Made by a program: the position numbers and the translations under genes
Part shown: positions 26,707 through 34,725 of the stretch, piece by piece
Layout of the letters: each line of letters begins with the position of its first letter
How positions within the stretch are numbered: position 1 is the first letter of the stretch
Notes under the pieces: model-generated
Seen by the model: the letters and a program-made list of their open reading frames with translations, nothing else
What the model was told of the DNA's origin: nothing
The model's database searches: none
Source of the DNA: Flavobacterium sp. 20NA77.7
Lineage (GTDB): Bacteria; Bacteroidota; Bacteroidia; Flavobacteriales; Flavobacteriaceae
Length of the DNA stretch: 64,000 nucleotides
Direction: 5' to 3'
Assembly: GCF_031326205.1 (NCBI RefSeq)
Contig: NZ_CP133721.1
Span: forward strand, 1,922,001 to 1,986,000

Positions 26707-28214
26707 AATATATCTTATCAAAAGGGTATGACCTTGAAAAAATAAAGCAACAACTTCATTTTTTTCAACAAGGTGTATCTAAAATTAATTTAGTGAAGTC
26801 AGCTACCATAGGAGATGGAATATGGCAACTTAACGAAGAAGAAAAAACTTCGTTTAGCCACTATTTTGACACACATAAACTAAATTATTCTATTGAAAAA
26901 TTTGTTCCAGCATCGGGTGCAGCGACAAGGATGTTTGAATTTTTAAGTGCTTTTTTAAATCATTTTAACCCCGATACAGATACCGTTACCAGTTATATCA
27001 ACAAATTTGGAGACCAAAATTTAAATGTATTTATTGTAGGCATACGCAACTTTCCTTTCCATTCGCTTTTAAAAGAAAAGACAAAAGAAATTTTTGCTGA
27101 TTATGCTTCTTTCTCCAGAGATCAAAAAATACATGCTATTATTTATACACTTCTCCATAAAAACGGACTTGATTATGCTTCAAAACCTAAAGGAATTTTA
27201 CCTTTTCATTTTAAATCGAATCAAATTGTAACACCTATTGAAGAACACATAGTAGAAGCAAACCATCTAAAAAACGGAAGTGAAAAAGCAACTATACACT
27301 TTACCATTTCTAAAGAATTTCAAGCCGATTTTGAAGCCATAACTTCAAAATATGACACTATTAATATTCAGTTTTCTTATCAAAATGAAAAAAGCGACAC
27401 TATTGCGGTAGATAAAAACAACATGCCTTTCAGACTAAAAAATAATACGTTGTTATTTAGACCCGCAGGACACGGCGCATTAATTGAAAATTTGAATGCC
27501 ATAAATGCAGACTTAATTTTTATTAGAAACATAGACAATGTTTCTCATTCCGAACTAGACACCATAGTTAGTAATCAAAAAATATTAGGCGGTGTTTTAC
27601 TAACTATACAACATCAAGTTTTTGACTATTTAAACATATTAGATGATGAAATAGTGTCTGCAGAATTAATTGCAGAAATTAAAAATTTTGTTGAAACCAA
27701 GTTATCTTTCACTTTGCCTGAAGAATTTGAAATGTTTCAAAACACATACCAACAAGCTTATTTAATTAAAATATTAAACCGGCCTATTCGTGTTTGTGGT
27801 ATGGTAAAGAATGAAGGCGAACCAGGCGGGGGACCTTTTTGGGTTAAAGATGATAAAGGTCGAATTACGTTACAAATTGTAGAAACTTCACAAATCGATT
27901 TACTCAATGAACATCAAAAAAACATTGTGAATAGTGCCACGCACTTCAATCCGGTAGATTTAGTTTGTGCTGTAAAAGATTTTAAGGGTAATAAATTTAA
28001 CCTTAACGAGTTTATTGATCAGGAGGCAGTAATAATTACTCAAAAAACAAAATCAGGCCAACCTATTAAAGCTCTTGAATTACCTGGACTTTGGAATGGA
28101 GCCATGGCAAAATGGGCCACTATTTTTGTAGAAGTTCCTTTAGCTACTTTTAATCCAGTTAAAAATGTAAATGATTTACTTAAACCCGCTCACCAACCCA
28201 TTTCTGAACTATAA
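26676..28214 (+). CDS. DUF4301 family protein
   Basis: 512 residues and no signal peptide, so cytoplasmic. The conserved PASGAATRMFEFLSAFL motif near residue 80 and RPAGHGALIENLNAINADLIFIRNIDN near 265 resemble nucleotidyltransferase-like sugar-binding segments; CGMVKNEGEPGGGPFWV is another strongly conserved block. The family is common in Bacteroidota and has no assigned role that I know of. It overlaps the PnuC gene by 31 bases and precedes arfB by two, so it is clearly translated within this operon. Confidence 0.85.
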   Translation: MEKIFSEADLEYILSKGYDLEKIKQQLHFFQQGVSKINLVKSATIGDGIWQLNEEEKTSFSHYFDTHKLNYSIEKFVPASGAATRMFEFLSAFLNHFNPDTDTVTSYINKFGDQNLNVFIVGIRNFPFHSLLKEKTKEIFADYASFSRDQKIHAIIYTLLHKNGLDYASKPKGILPFHFKSNQIVTPIEEHIVEANHLKNGSEKATIHFTISKEFQADFEAITSKYDTINIQFSYQNEKSDTIAVDKNNMPFRLKNNTLLFRPAGHGALIENLNAINADLIFIRNIDNVSHSELDTIVSNQKILGGVLLTIQHQVFDYLNILDDEIVSAELIAEIKNFVETKLSFTLPEEFEMFQNTYQQAYLIKILNRPIRVCGMVKNEGEPGGGPFWVKDDKGRITLQIVETSQIDLLNEHQKNIVNSATHFNPVDLVCAVKDFKGNKFNLNEFIDQEAVIITQKTKSGQPIKALELPGLWNGAMAKWATIFVEVPLATFNPVKNVNDLLKPAHQPISEL

Positions 28215-28216
28215 AG

Positions 28217-28618
28217 ATGAATAAAGAAGTTATTTTAACTGAAATTTCTTTTAAAGCAGTTAGAAGCAGTGGTGCAGGTGGACAAAACGTAAATAAAGTA
28301 GCCACTAAAGTCATTTTAACCTTTCTAATCTTTAAATCCAAAGGCTTAACTGAAGATGAAATTACTTTACTTCAAACGAAACTACAAACAAAAATTTCTC
28401 AAGAAGGCGTATTTCAACTAGCATGCGACGAAGACCGAAGCCAACTTAAAAATAAAGAATTGGCAATTAAACGCTTTTTTGATGTTTTGAAAAAAGCACT
28501 ACAAAAACCAAAAGAACGAAAAGCAACTAAAATTCCAAGAGCTGTTAAAGAAAAACGATTAACCGCTAAAAAAGAAATAAGCGCTCTAAAACAAAATAGA
28601 AAAAAACCAAACATTTAA
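28217..28618 (+). CDS. arfB: Alternative ribosome-rescue factor ArfB (peptidyl-tRNA hydrolase)
   Basis: 133 residues. The catalytic GGQ (G21-G22-Q23) lies in RSSGAGGQNVNKVATKV, the release-factor domain that cleaves peptidyl-tRNA. The Lys/Arg-rich C-terminal tail (KKPKERKATKIPRAVKEKRLTAKKEISALKQNRKKPNI) enters the empty mRNA channel of stalled ribosomes. Last gene of the PPTase-PnuC-DUF4301-arfB run. Confidence 0.93.
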   Translation: MNKEVILTEISFKAVRSSGAGGQNVNKVATKVILTFLIFKSKGLTEDEITLLQTKLQTKISQEGVFQLACDEDRSQLKNKELAIKRFFDVLKKALQKPKERKATKIPRAVKEKRLTAKKEISALKQNRKKPNI

Positions 28619-28627
28619 CATCTGTAC

Positions 28628-28659
28628 TTGTAAATTTAATAGAAAGAATATTATCTTTG
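28628..28659 (+). promoter_or_regulatory. Promoter of the TPP-controlled receptor
   Basis: TTG (28628-28630), 21 bases, TATCTTTG (28652-28659). The riboswitch begins about ten bases downstream. Confidence 0.7.
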
Positions 28660-28666
28660 CCCTGTC

Positions 28667-28758
28667 TCAAAGGGGTGCCAAGATTCTTTCAAAACGAACG
28701 AATTGAAGCTGAGATTATACCCATAGAACCTGGGCAGGTAATGCTGCCAAGGAAAAAA
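28667..28758 (+). ncRNA. TPP riboswitch (THI element)
   Basis: The conserved segments occur in order: AGGGGTGCC at the 5' side, GCTGAGATTATACCC (the pyrimidine-sensing core, about 28708-28722), GAACCTG, and the pyrophosphate-side CAGGTAATGCTGCCAAGGAA. These are the hallmark boxes of the thiamine pyrophosphate aptamer. The downstream ATTCC...GGAAT hairpin (about 28780-28803) may belong to the expression platform. Expected effect: repression of the receptor when TPP is plentiful. Confidence 0.95.
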
Positions 28759-28863
28759 CCGAGAAACCAACACAACTGCATTCCAAACGGAGTGGAGGAA
28801 TCTCAAAAACTTTAATTATTAACAAAGAATAATTACCCCTTTTATTCGTATAAAAATTTACGA

Positions 28864-31053
28864 ATGAAAACTTTATTCAAATTAAGCAAAAAGCAAAAAG
28901 CAAAGAGTGTAAACACTTTTTTTGGCAAACTTTTACCCACTGTATGTTTCTTATTACCCATTACCTTATTTTCGCAAGAAACACAAAAAGACACCGTAAA
29001 ATCAATTGAAGAAGTATTGATTACTTCTGTAAGAGCCAAAGACAAAAACCCAATCCCATTTACTAACGTTAAAAAAGAAGCTATCGCTCCACGAAATTTA
29101 GGGCAAGACATTCCTATACTGTTAAATTACCTTCCGTCTGTTGTTACAACAACAGATGCGGGCGCTGGAATAGGCTATACCTACATGAGAGTTAGAGGCT
29201 CCGATGGTTCTCGAATTAATGTTACACTGAATGGAATTCCATTTAATGACAGTGAAAGTCATGGTACTTTTTTTGTTAATTTACCTGATTTTGCTTCCTC
29301 GTTAGAAAGCATGCAATTACAACGTGGCGTAGGAACTTCTACCAGTGGTGCAGGAGCTTTTGGAGCCAGTTTAAATTTACAAACCAAATTACTTCAACCA
29401 AAAGCTTATGCAGAAATTTCAAATTCAATAGGTAGTTTTGGAACAAGAAAACATACTTTGAATTTTGGAACGGGACTGCACAACCATTTAGAAATGAATG
29501 CTCGAATTTCAAATATTGCATCTAAGGGCTATATAGACAGAGCCTCTAGCAATTTATTTGGCTATTTTTTCAATGTGAATTATAGTACCGAAAAAACATT
29601 AATCAAAGCGATTGCTTTTGGAGGAAAAGAAAAAACATATCAAGCGTGGTATGGCATTGAAGATGAAGAAAAATTGAAAAATGACCGTACGTTCAATCCT
29701 GCAGGTATGTACTTTGACACCAATGGAAACATGCAGTTTTACGATAATGAAACCGACAATTATTGGCAAAATCATTTTCAATTACATTGGAATCAAAAAT
29801 ACAATTCAAATTGGCAATCAAATATAGCGTTGCATTATACATTAGGAAAAGGATATTTTGAACAATATAAAGAAGATCAAGATTTTATAGATTATAATTT
29901 ACCTAATTTTAACGGAAATACCACAACCGATTTGGTAAGAAAAAGATGGCTGGATAATGCTTTTTTCGGAATAACCTTTGCTGCTACATACAAAAACAAA
30001 TCTACTGATTTTATTGTAGGAGGTGCTGCTAACAGATATCAAGGTAAACATTTTGGAGAAGTAATTTGGACACAATACTATATACCTATATCAAATCGAT
30101 ATTACAACAATTTTGGAAATAAAGATGATGTCAATTTTTATTCAAAATTAGCACAACAAATAGGAAAAGTAAATGTTTTTGTTGACTTACAATATCGAAT
30201 GGTCTTTTACCAAGCAAATAGCACTAAATTTAATGATGTAAATGATGTATTTAGATTCTTTAATCCAAAGGCGGGCGCCACATACCAATTAAACACTAAT
30301 CATGCACTATATGCTTATTTTGGCATGGCAAATAAAGAGCCTAGAAGAGATGATTATGAAAATGGTAGTGCAAAACCCGAGCATTTACAAGATTATGAAT
30401 TGGGCTGGAAATATGCGCAAAAGAGAATAAAAATTAATCTTAATGGTTTTTACATGAAATATAAAAATCAATTAGTAATGACAGGAGCATTAAATGATGT
30501 AGGCTCTCCTATTTTTACAAATAGTGGAAAAAGTTACCGTATAGGCATAGAGCTTGAGTCTGTTGTGCAACTAAGTAAAACGTTAAGTACAATGCCAAAT
30601 ATTACTTTAAGTCAAAATAAAAACCAAGATTTTTATTTTCAACGAAATGGAGTGTTAGAAAACTTAGGTAATACAACCATTGCATTTTCACCGAGTATAA
30701 TTATTGGTAATGCATTTACTTATAAACGCGCTCAAAACATGCAATTCAGTTTGCTTTCTAAATATGTAGGGAAACAATATATGGGAAATATTGATGCTAA
30801 AAAGTCTATTTTAAGCGCTTATTTCATTAATGACATAAATGCTTCATATGAATTAAAAATCAACAAAAACATTAAGTCCATTGTTTTTTCAGGCTTATTA
30901 AACAACATATTTAATGTAAAATATGAATCAAATGGATATTTTTACACTTATGATGACACATGGAGTGGACCTACTACACAAACCATTGAAGGTGCTGGTT
31001 TTTACCCGCAGGCAGGAATTAATTTTCTAATAGGTATGAATATTAAATTCTAA
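28864..31053 (+). CDS. TonB-dependent outer-membrane receptor, probably for thiamine
   Basis: 729 residues. A signal peptide ends near FSQETQK; a TonB-box-like segment (SIEEVLITSVRA) precedes the plug (IPILLNYLPSVVTTTDAGAGIGYTYMRVRGSDGSRINVTLNGIPFNDSES) and the 22-strand-type barrel ends in FLIGMNIKF. Control by a TPP riboswitch points to uptake of thiamine, its phosphates or a precursor across the outer membrane. Known thiamine-regulated receptors of Bacteroidota (the Omr1 type) are the likely relatives. Convergent with the next gene, six bases apart. Confidence 0.92.
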   Translation: MKTLFKLSKKQKAKSVNTFFGKLLPTVCFLLPITLFSQETQKDTVKSIEEVLITSVRAKDKNPIPFTNVKKEAIAPRNLGQDIPILLNYLPSVVTTTDAGAGIGYTYMRVRGSDGSRINVTLNGIPFNDSESHGTFFVNLPDFASSLESMQLQRGVGTSTSGAGAFGASLNLQTKLLQPKAYAEISNSIGSFGTRKHTLNFGTGLHNHLEMNARISNIASKGYIDRASSNLFGYFFNVNYSTEKTLIKAIAFGGKEKTYQAWYGIEDEEKLKNDRTFNPAGMYFDTNGNMQFYDNETDNYWQNHFQLHWNQKYNSNWQSNIALHYTLGKGYFEQYKEDQDFIDYNLPNFNGNTTTDLVRKRWLDNAFFGITFAATYKNKSTDFIVGGAANRYQGKHFGEVIWTQYYIPISNRYYNNFGNKDDVNFYSKLAQQIGKVNVFVDLQYRMVFYQANSTKFNDVNDVFRFFNPKAGATYQLNTNHALYAYFGMANKEPRRDDYENGSAKPEHLQDYELGWKYAQKRIKINLNGFYMKYKNQLVMTGALNDVGSPIFTNSGKSYRIGIELESVVQLSKTLSTMPNITLSQNKNQDFYFQRNGVLENLGNTTIAFSPSIIIGNAFTYKRAQNMQFSLLSKYVGKQYMGNIDAKKSILSAYFINDINASYELKINKNIKSIVFSGLLNNIFNVKYESNGYFYTYDDTWSGPTTQTIEGAGFYPQAGINFLIGMNIKF

Positions 31054-31059
31054 AATTTA

Positions 31060-31488
31060 CTAATTAAAAACTCTAAATGAAGTGGCATCAATCATTTGAA
31101 CTCTATACGTTTTCATAGGATATTGTTTTCCAGCGGCCAAGCCAGTAAACATGCTATAGTTAGCATTATCACAAGCACAAACGGCATTAATACCGCTAAT
31201 TGTCATGGTAGAACAATCTGTTAAGGACTGATTGGGACAGGCTGCATCATATGCTAAATAATTTCCGCTACCTGCATTAAAAACAATTAAACCTCTAATT
31301 CCTGCACCAGCAGTATTTATGTAAACACCATTTGAAGGATATAATAATGTAGCATATTGTGGAAGATTCATATTGATAACGATATCAAACGAATAATTAG
31401 GCAAATAAGGATTGTTATTCGTGCGGTTATCCTTATCACATGATGAAAAAGAAAAAATGAAAAGTAACACTAGTGAAAAATATTTCAT
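31060..31488 (-). CDS. Rieske-like lipoprotein lacking the histidine ligands
   Basis: 142 residues. Signal peptide with lipobox ending at C17 (FSFSSCDKD), so it is a lipid-anchored envelope protein. The C-terminal two thirds has the Rieske order (YLAYDAACPN, then AVCACDNANYSMFTG, then YPMKTYRV), but the ligand motifs CxH and CxxH read CPN and CACD. The cysteines remain and both histidines are gone, so a normal [2Fe-2S] Rieske cluster is not expected. The role is unknown. It diverges from greA; TAAATTTG at 31521-31514 is a possible -7. Confidence 0.75.
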   Translation of the reverse strand: MKYFSLVLLFIFSFSSCDKDNRTNNNPYLPNYSFDIVINMNLPQYATLLYPSNGVYINTAGAGIRGLIVFNAGSGNYLAYDAACPNQSLTDCSTMTISGINAVCACDNANYSMFTGLAAGKQYPMKTYRVQMIDATSFRVFN

Positions 31489-31575
31489 TGTTTTTTAAGT
31501 TTTTATTGAAAATCAAATTTAATTTTTATATTTGACAAACTAAAAAAACTAAACGAAAAATATTTAAATAAATTG

Positions 31576-31583
31576 TATCTTTG
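31576..31583 (+). promoter_or_regulatory. Likely -7 element of greA-HIT
   Basis: TATCTTTG, placing the RNA start at about 31589. A second candidate, TATATTTG at 31527-31534 with TTG at 31506-31508, lies upstream. Confidence 0.6.
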
Positions 31584-31591
31584 TAGAAAGG

Positions 31592-31615
31592 AATCCCATT
31601 TTAGTGGGATTTTTT
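31592..31615 (+). terminator. Terminator-like hairpin in the greA leader
   Basis: AATCCCA (31592-31598) pairs with TGGGATT (31605-31611) around a six-base loop and runs into a T-tract. It lies between divergent genes, where no upstream gene needs ending. It starts within a few bases of the predicted greA RNA 5' end, so it would act as an early attenuator or release a very short RNA. Confidence 0.65.
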
Positions 31616-31638
31616 CTATTTTATAAATTAATGACGTT

Positions 31639-32115
31639 ATGAGTACAGTATCTTATTACACAGCCGAAGGATTAAAAAAATTAAAAGACGAATTAGATCA
31701 TTTAAAATCTGTAGAGCGTCCAAAAGCCTCACAAGCTATTGCTGAAGCAAGAGACAAAGGTGATTTATCTGAAAACGCAGAATATGACGCGGCAAAAGAA
31801 GCACAAGGTCTATTGGAAATGAAAATTTCTAAAATGGAAGAATTGGTAGCAAATGCACGTATTATTGACGAATCTACCCTAGATGTCTCTAAAGCATTAG
31901 TGCTTTCTACCGTGAAAATAAAAAATCAACAAAACGGAATGGAACTAAAATATACATTAGTTGCAGAAAGTGAAGCTGATTTAAAAACAGGAAAAATTTC
32001 GGTAACTTCTCCTATTGGAAAAGGGCTTTTAGGCAAAAAAGTGGGTGAAATTGCAGAAATTAGTGTCCCAAACGGCAAATTAAGCTTTGAAATTTTAGAA
32101 ATCACGAGAGACTAA
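31639..32115 (+). CDS. greA: Transcription elongation factor GreA
   Basis: 158 residues: an N-terminal coiled coil (about 8-75) with the conserved acidic tip (ARDKGDLSENAEYDAAKE) that reaches the RNA polymerase active site to stimulate cleavage of backtracked RNA, and an FKBP-like C-terminal domain (SPIGKGLLGKKVGEIAEISVPNGKLSFEILEI). Starts MSTVSYYTAEGLKKLKDELDHLK. Followed by the HIT gene after three bases. Confidence 0.97.
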   Translation: MSTVSYYTAEGLKKLKDELDHLKSVERPKASQAIAEARDKGDLSENAEYDAAKEAQGLLEMKISKMEELVANARIIDESTLDVSKALVLSTVKIKNQQNGMELKYTLVAESEADLKTGKISVTSPIGKGLLGKKVGEIAEISVPNGKLSFEILEITRD

Positions 32116-32118
32116 ATT

Positions 32119-32508
32119 ATGTCAAGCATTTTTACCAAAATAGTTAATGGAGAAATTCCTTGTTATAAAATTGCTGAAGACGAAAATTATTTAGCTTTTT
32201 TAGATGTAAATCCAAATGCGAAAGGACATACTTTATGCATACCAAAACAAGAAATTAATAAAATTTTTGATATGGAAGAAGACCATTATTTAGGCTTAAT
32301 GGCTTTTTCTAGAACAGTTGCTAAAGCAATAGAAAAAACCATTGATTGCAAACGAATCGGTGTAGCTGTAGTAGGCTTAGAAGTTCCTCACGTACACGTA
32401 CATTTAATTCCTCTACAAGACATGGACGATATGCGTTTTCAACGAAAAACAAGCCTAAGCCAAGAAGAATTTAATAATTTGGCAACTGCAATTGCGGCTA
32501 ACCTATAA
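32119..32508 (+). CDS. HIT-family nucleotide hydrolase/transferase
   Basis: 129 residues with the histidine triad HVHVH in VPHVHVHLIPL and the N-terminal SIFTKIVNGEIPCYKIAEDE typical of the HinT branch. HinT-type enzymes hydrolyse nucleoside phosphoramidates. The two-gene unit greA-HIT is common in Flavobacteriaceae. A terminator follows. Confidence 0.93.
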   Translation: MSSIFTKIVNGEIPCYKIAEDENYLAFLDVNPNAKGHTLCIPKQEINKIFDMEEDHYLGLMAFSRTVAKAIEKTIDCKRIGVAVVGLEVPHVHVHLIPLQDMDDMRFQRKTSLSQEEFNNLATAIAANL

Positions 32509-32516
32509 AACATACT

Positions 32517-32544
32517 ACCACAATCAATAGATTGTGGTTTTTTT
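32517..32544 (+). terminator. greA-HIT terminator
   Basis: CCACAATC (32518-32525) pairs with GATTGTGG (32530-32537) around AATA, then seven T. The next gene's ATG is six bases after the T-tract. Confidence 0.9.
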
Positions 32545-32550
32545 AAACTT

Positions 32551-33450
32551 ATGCGCTATACTATTTTTATCCTTTTTTGTGGTTTTTTTTGTTTTTCACA
32601 AGAAGAAGAACCAAGCAGTGAAAATTATTTTTGGTCCTATGAGTACTACTTACCTCAAAAAGGCATAATTGCGGCAAAAAAATGTTTTATACGGGCTGAA
32701 TCGTCAACAAAGAGCACAATACTTGACACTTTAAAAATAGGTGATTCCATAAAAATTATTGACCAATCAAAAAATAAGTTAACGTTAAACAACTTAAACC
32801 TTCCTTGGCTTTCCGTTGAATACTATAAAAAAGGTGTGTTAAAAAAAGGCTTTCTTTGGAAAGGCTTTGTCGCAATTGGCAACACGAGTTTTAAAAATCT
32901 CCAGTTTATAACTTGTTTATCAAATAAATTTAAGAAAAAAATTACTGATAATGGTTATACTTATGACCAAACCAATTTCGTGTTTACAATAAAAACCTGT
33001 GACCAAAATTTTACTATACTTTCTGAAAAAACGTTTAGTCATACAGTGGGAGAAAATTATACATTTACAAATACCGCAATAGACCATTGGGGATTAAAAA
33101 ACATTTCATGCATATACAGAATCGCTTTTAATGGGGAAGCTTGTGGCATACCAACAGAATACAGCTATTTTTATTGGAATGGGGAAAAGTTAGAGTTTCT
33201 AATTGAAAAATATGATGTAGGTGATGCTAATGCTTATTATCATACGGAAGAATTTATTTTTCCTAAAGAAAAAGGAGGATTACCAGATACTATTATTAAA
33301 AAGATAAAAGATGCGGAAAATATCGACGAGTCATTGGAAACTTCAACCTTTAAAGTAGAAGAAATAATAGAATATTACTCTTGGAATGGTAGTAAAATTA
33401 AACTACTTAAAAAAGTAAAGAAAAAACCTTATTTTACAAAATACGAATAA
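32551..33450 (+). CDS. Secreted protein with SH3-like domain, function unknown
   Basis: 299 residues with a signal peptide (MRYTIFILFCGFFCFSQ). Residues about 40-110 look like a bacterial SH3 fold (KKCFIRAESSTKSTILDTLKIGDSIKIID, then WLSVEYYKKGVLKKGFLWKGFVAIG). The remaining 190 residues contain blocks such as HWGLKNISCIYRIAFNGEACGIPTEYSYFYWNGEKLEFL that I do not recognise. The gene starts right behind a terminator with no visible promoter, and its stop is one base from the convergent kinase stop. Confidence 0.7.
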   Translation: MRYTIFILFCGFFCFSQEEEPSSENYFWSYEYYLPQKGIIAAKKCFIRAESSTKSTILDTLKIGDSIKIIDQSKNKLTLNNLNLPWLSVEYYKKGVLKKGFLWKGFVAIGNTSFKNLQFITCLSNKFKKKITDNGYTYDQTNFVFTIKTCDQNFTILSEKTFSHTVGENYTFTNTAIDHWGLKNISCIYRIAFNGEACGIPTEYSYFYWNGEKLEFLIEKYDVGDANAYYHTEEFIFPKEKGGLPDTIIKKIKDAENIDESLETSTFKVEEIIEYYSWNGSKIKLLKKVKKKPYFTKYE

Positions 33451-33451
33451 G

Positions 33452-34600
33452 CTATGCCTTACTAAAAACAAGTTGCATCGTAGTTCCTTTACCAAGTTCA
33501 GAGTGTACAACCCTAATTTTTCCTTTATGATATTCCTGAACAATTCGTTTAGTTAAGGACAAACCTAAACCCCATCCTCTCTTTTTTGAGGTATAACCAG
33601 GTTCAAATATTTTTTTAAATTTATGTTTTGGAATGCCACTACCTGTATCAATAACTGTAATATAAACCTGTTTATCTCCTTCCACAATTTCAATAGATAG
33701 TTTTCCCTTTCCTTTCATAGCATTAATAGCATTTTTTACTAAATTTTCTATTGTCCAGCTATGTAAAACAGGATTAATTGCCACAAAAACAGGAATATTC
33801 GGTGCTTTAAATTCAAAAATAACTTGTTTAGAACTTCTGGCTTGTAAATACTCAAAAGAACTTTTCGTATCCGAAATAATATCTACTACTTCGAGTTTTG
33901 GTTCAGAGCCAATTTTTGAAAATCGATCTGTTATGGTTTGTAATCGAACCACATCTTTTTCAATCTCTTGAAGTGTAGATTGTGGAATGTTTTCTATTTT
34001 TAATAATTCTAACCATCCCATCAAAGAAGAAAGAGGTGTACCAATTTGATGTGCTGTTTCCTTTGCCATTCCTGCCCATAGTTTATTTTGAGTCGCTATT
34101 TTTGTGGCGCGATAAAAATTATACACCACACCTCCAAATAAAAATGCAACTAAAACTAAAGCTATAGGGTAATATTTTAATGTATTAAGAAGAGGAGAAT
34201 CGCCATAATACAACCAATAATAATTATTTCCAGACCAATTTACTTTTATCGGTTTGTTTTGAGTTTTTATTCGTTCAAAATAGGATTTAATTTTAGCAGC
34301 ATCTTTTACAATTAAACTGTCAATATTTTTAGTATTAATTACTTTGAACTCTTTATCAGTTAAAATTAACGGAATGGTTTTATTGTTTTCAATAATATAA
34401 GAGGGCAATTGAATGTCTGAATCTAAATTGGCATTCATTAAACTTTTTTGTGCGTTAGCCCATAACTCCATTTTGTTTCGCTCTTCTTCTTTAAATATTT
34501 GAAAAAACACATAGGTATTCCAAAGAATCAATGTAGCGATTAAAAAAGAGGAAATAATAATAACCCAACGTGTAATATTTCTTTTTTCAGAAAATTGCAT
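33452..34600 (-). CDS. Membrane sensor histidine kinase (orphan)
   Basis: 382 residues from the ATG at 34600 (MQFSEKRNITRWVIIISSFLIATLILW). The frame is open for 38 more codons, but that extension would cover the promoter of the divergent gene. Two membrane helices (about 12-32 and 145-165) flank an extracytoplasmic region of about 110 residues. H-box: KETAHQIGTPLSSLMGWLE. N-box: ENLVKNAINAM. G-boxes: DTGSGIP and GWGLGLSLTKR. No response regulator is adjacent, so its partner must be encoded elsewhere. Confidence 0.9.
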   Translation of the reverse strand: MQFSEKRNITRWVIIISSFLIATLILWNTYVFFQIFKEEERNKMELWANAQKSLMNANLDSDIQLPSYIIENNKTIPLILTDKEFKVINTKNIDSLIVKDAAKIKSYFERIKTQNKPIKVNWSGNNYYWLYYGDSPLLNTLKYYPIALVLVAFLFGGVVYNFYRATKIATQNKLWAGMAKETAHQIGTPLSSLMGWLELLKIENIPQSTLQEIEKDVVRLQTITDRFSKIGSEPKLEVVDIISDTKSSFEYLQARSSKQVIFEFKAPNIPVFVAINPVLHSWTIENLVKNAINAMKGKGKLSIEIVEGDKQVYITVIDTGSGIPKHKFKKIFEPGYTSKKRGWGLGLSLTKRIVQEYHKGKIRVVHSELGKGTTMQLVFSKA

Positions 34601-34701
34601 GCATTCTATTTTGAGTAAAAATAATAAAAAGAGTATTGCCAAAAGTGATTCATAACTAGTTTTTTTATTTTTTTTACAAAGTCCATTAAAAAGAATTGAA
34701 T

Positions 34702-34709
34702 TATATTTG
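34702..34709 (+). promoter_or_regulatory. Likely -7 element of the flavin reductase operon
   Basis: TATATTTG, 17 bases before the ATG. It supports the shorter start for the divergent histidine kinase. No TTG at -33. Confidence 0.6.
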
Positions 34710-34725
34710 TACAAACTAAATATCT

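Noticed and set aside
34601-34714. 38-codon N-terminal extension of the histidine kinase
   Set aside because: It would cover the promoter of the divergent flavin reductase gene, and the Met at 34600 directly precedes the first membrane helix.
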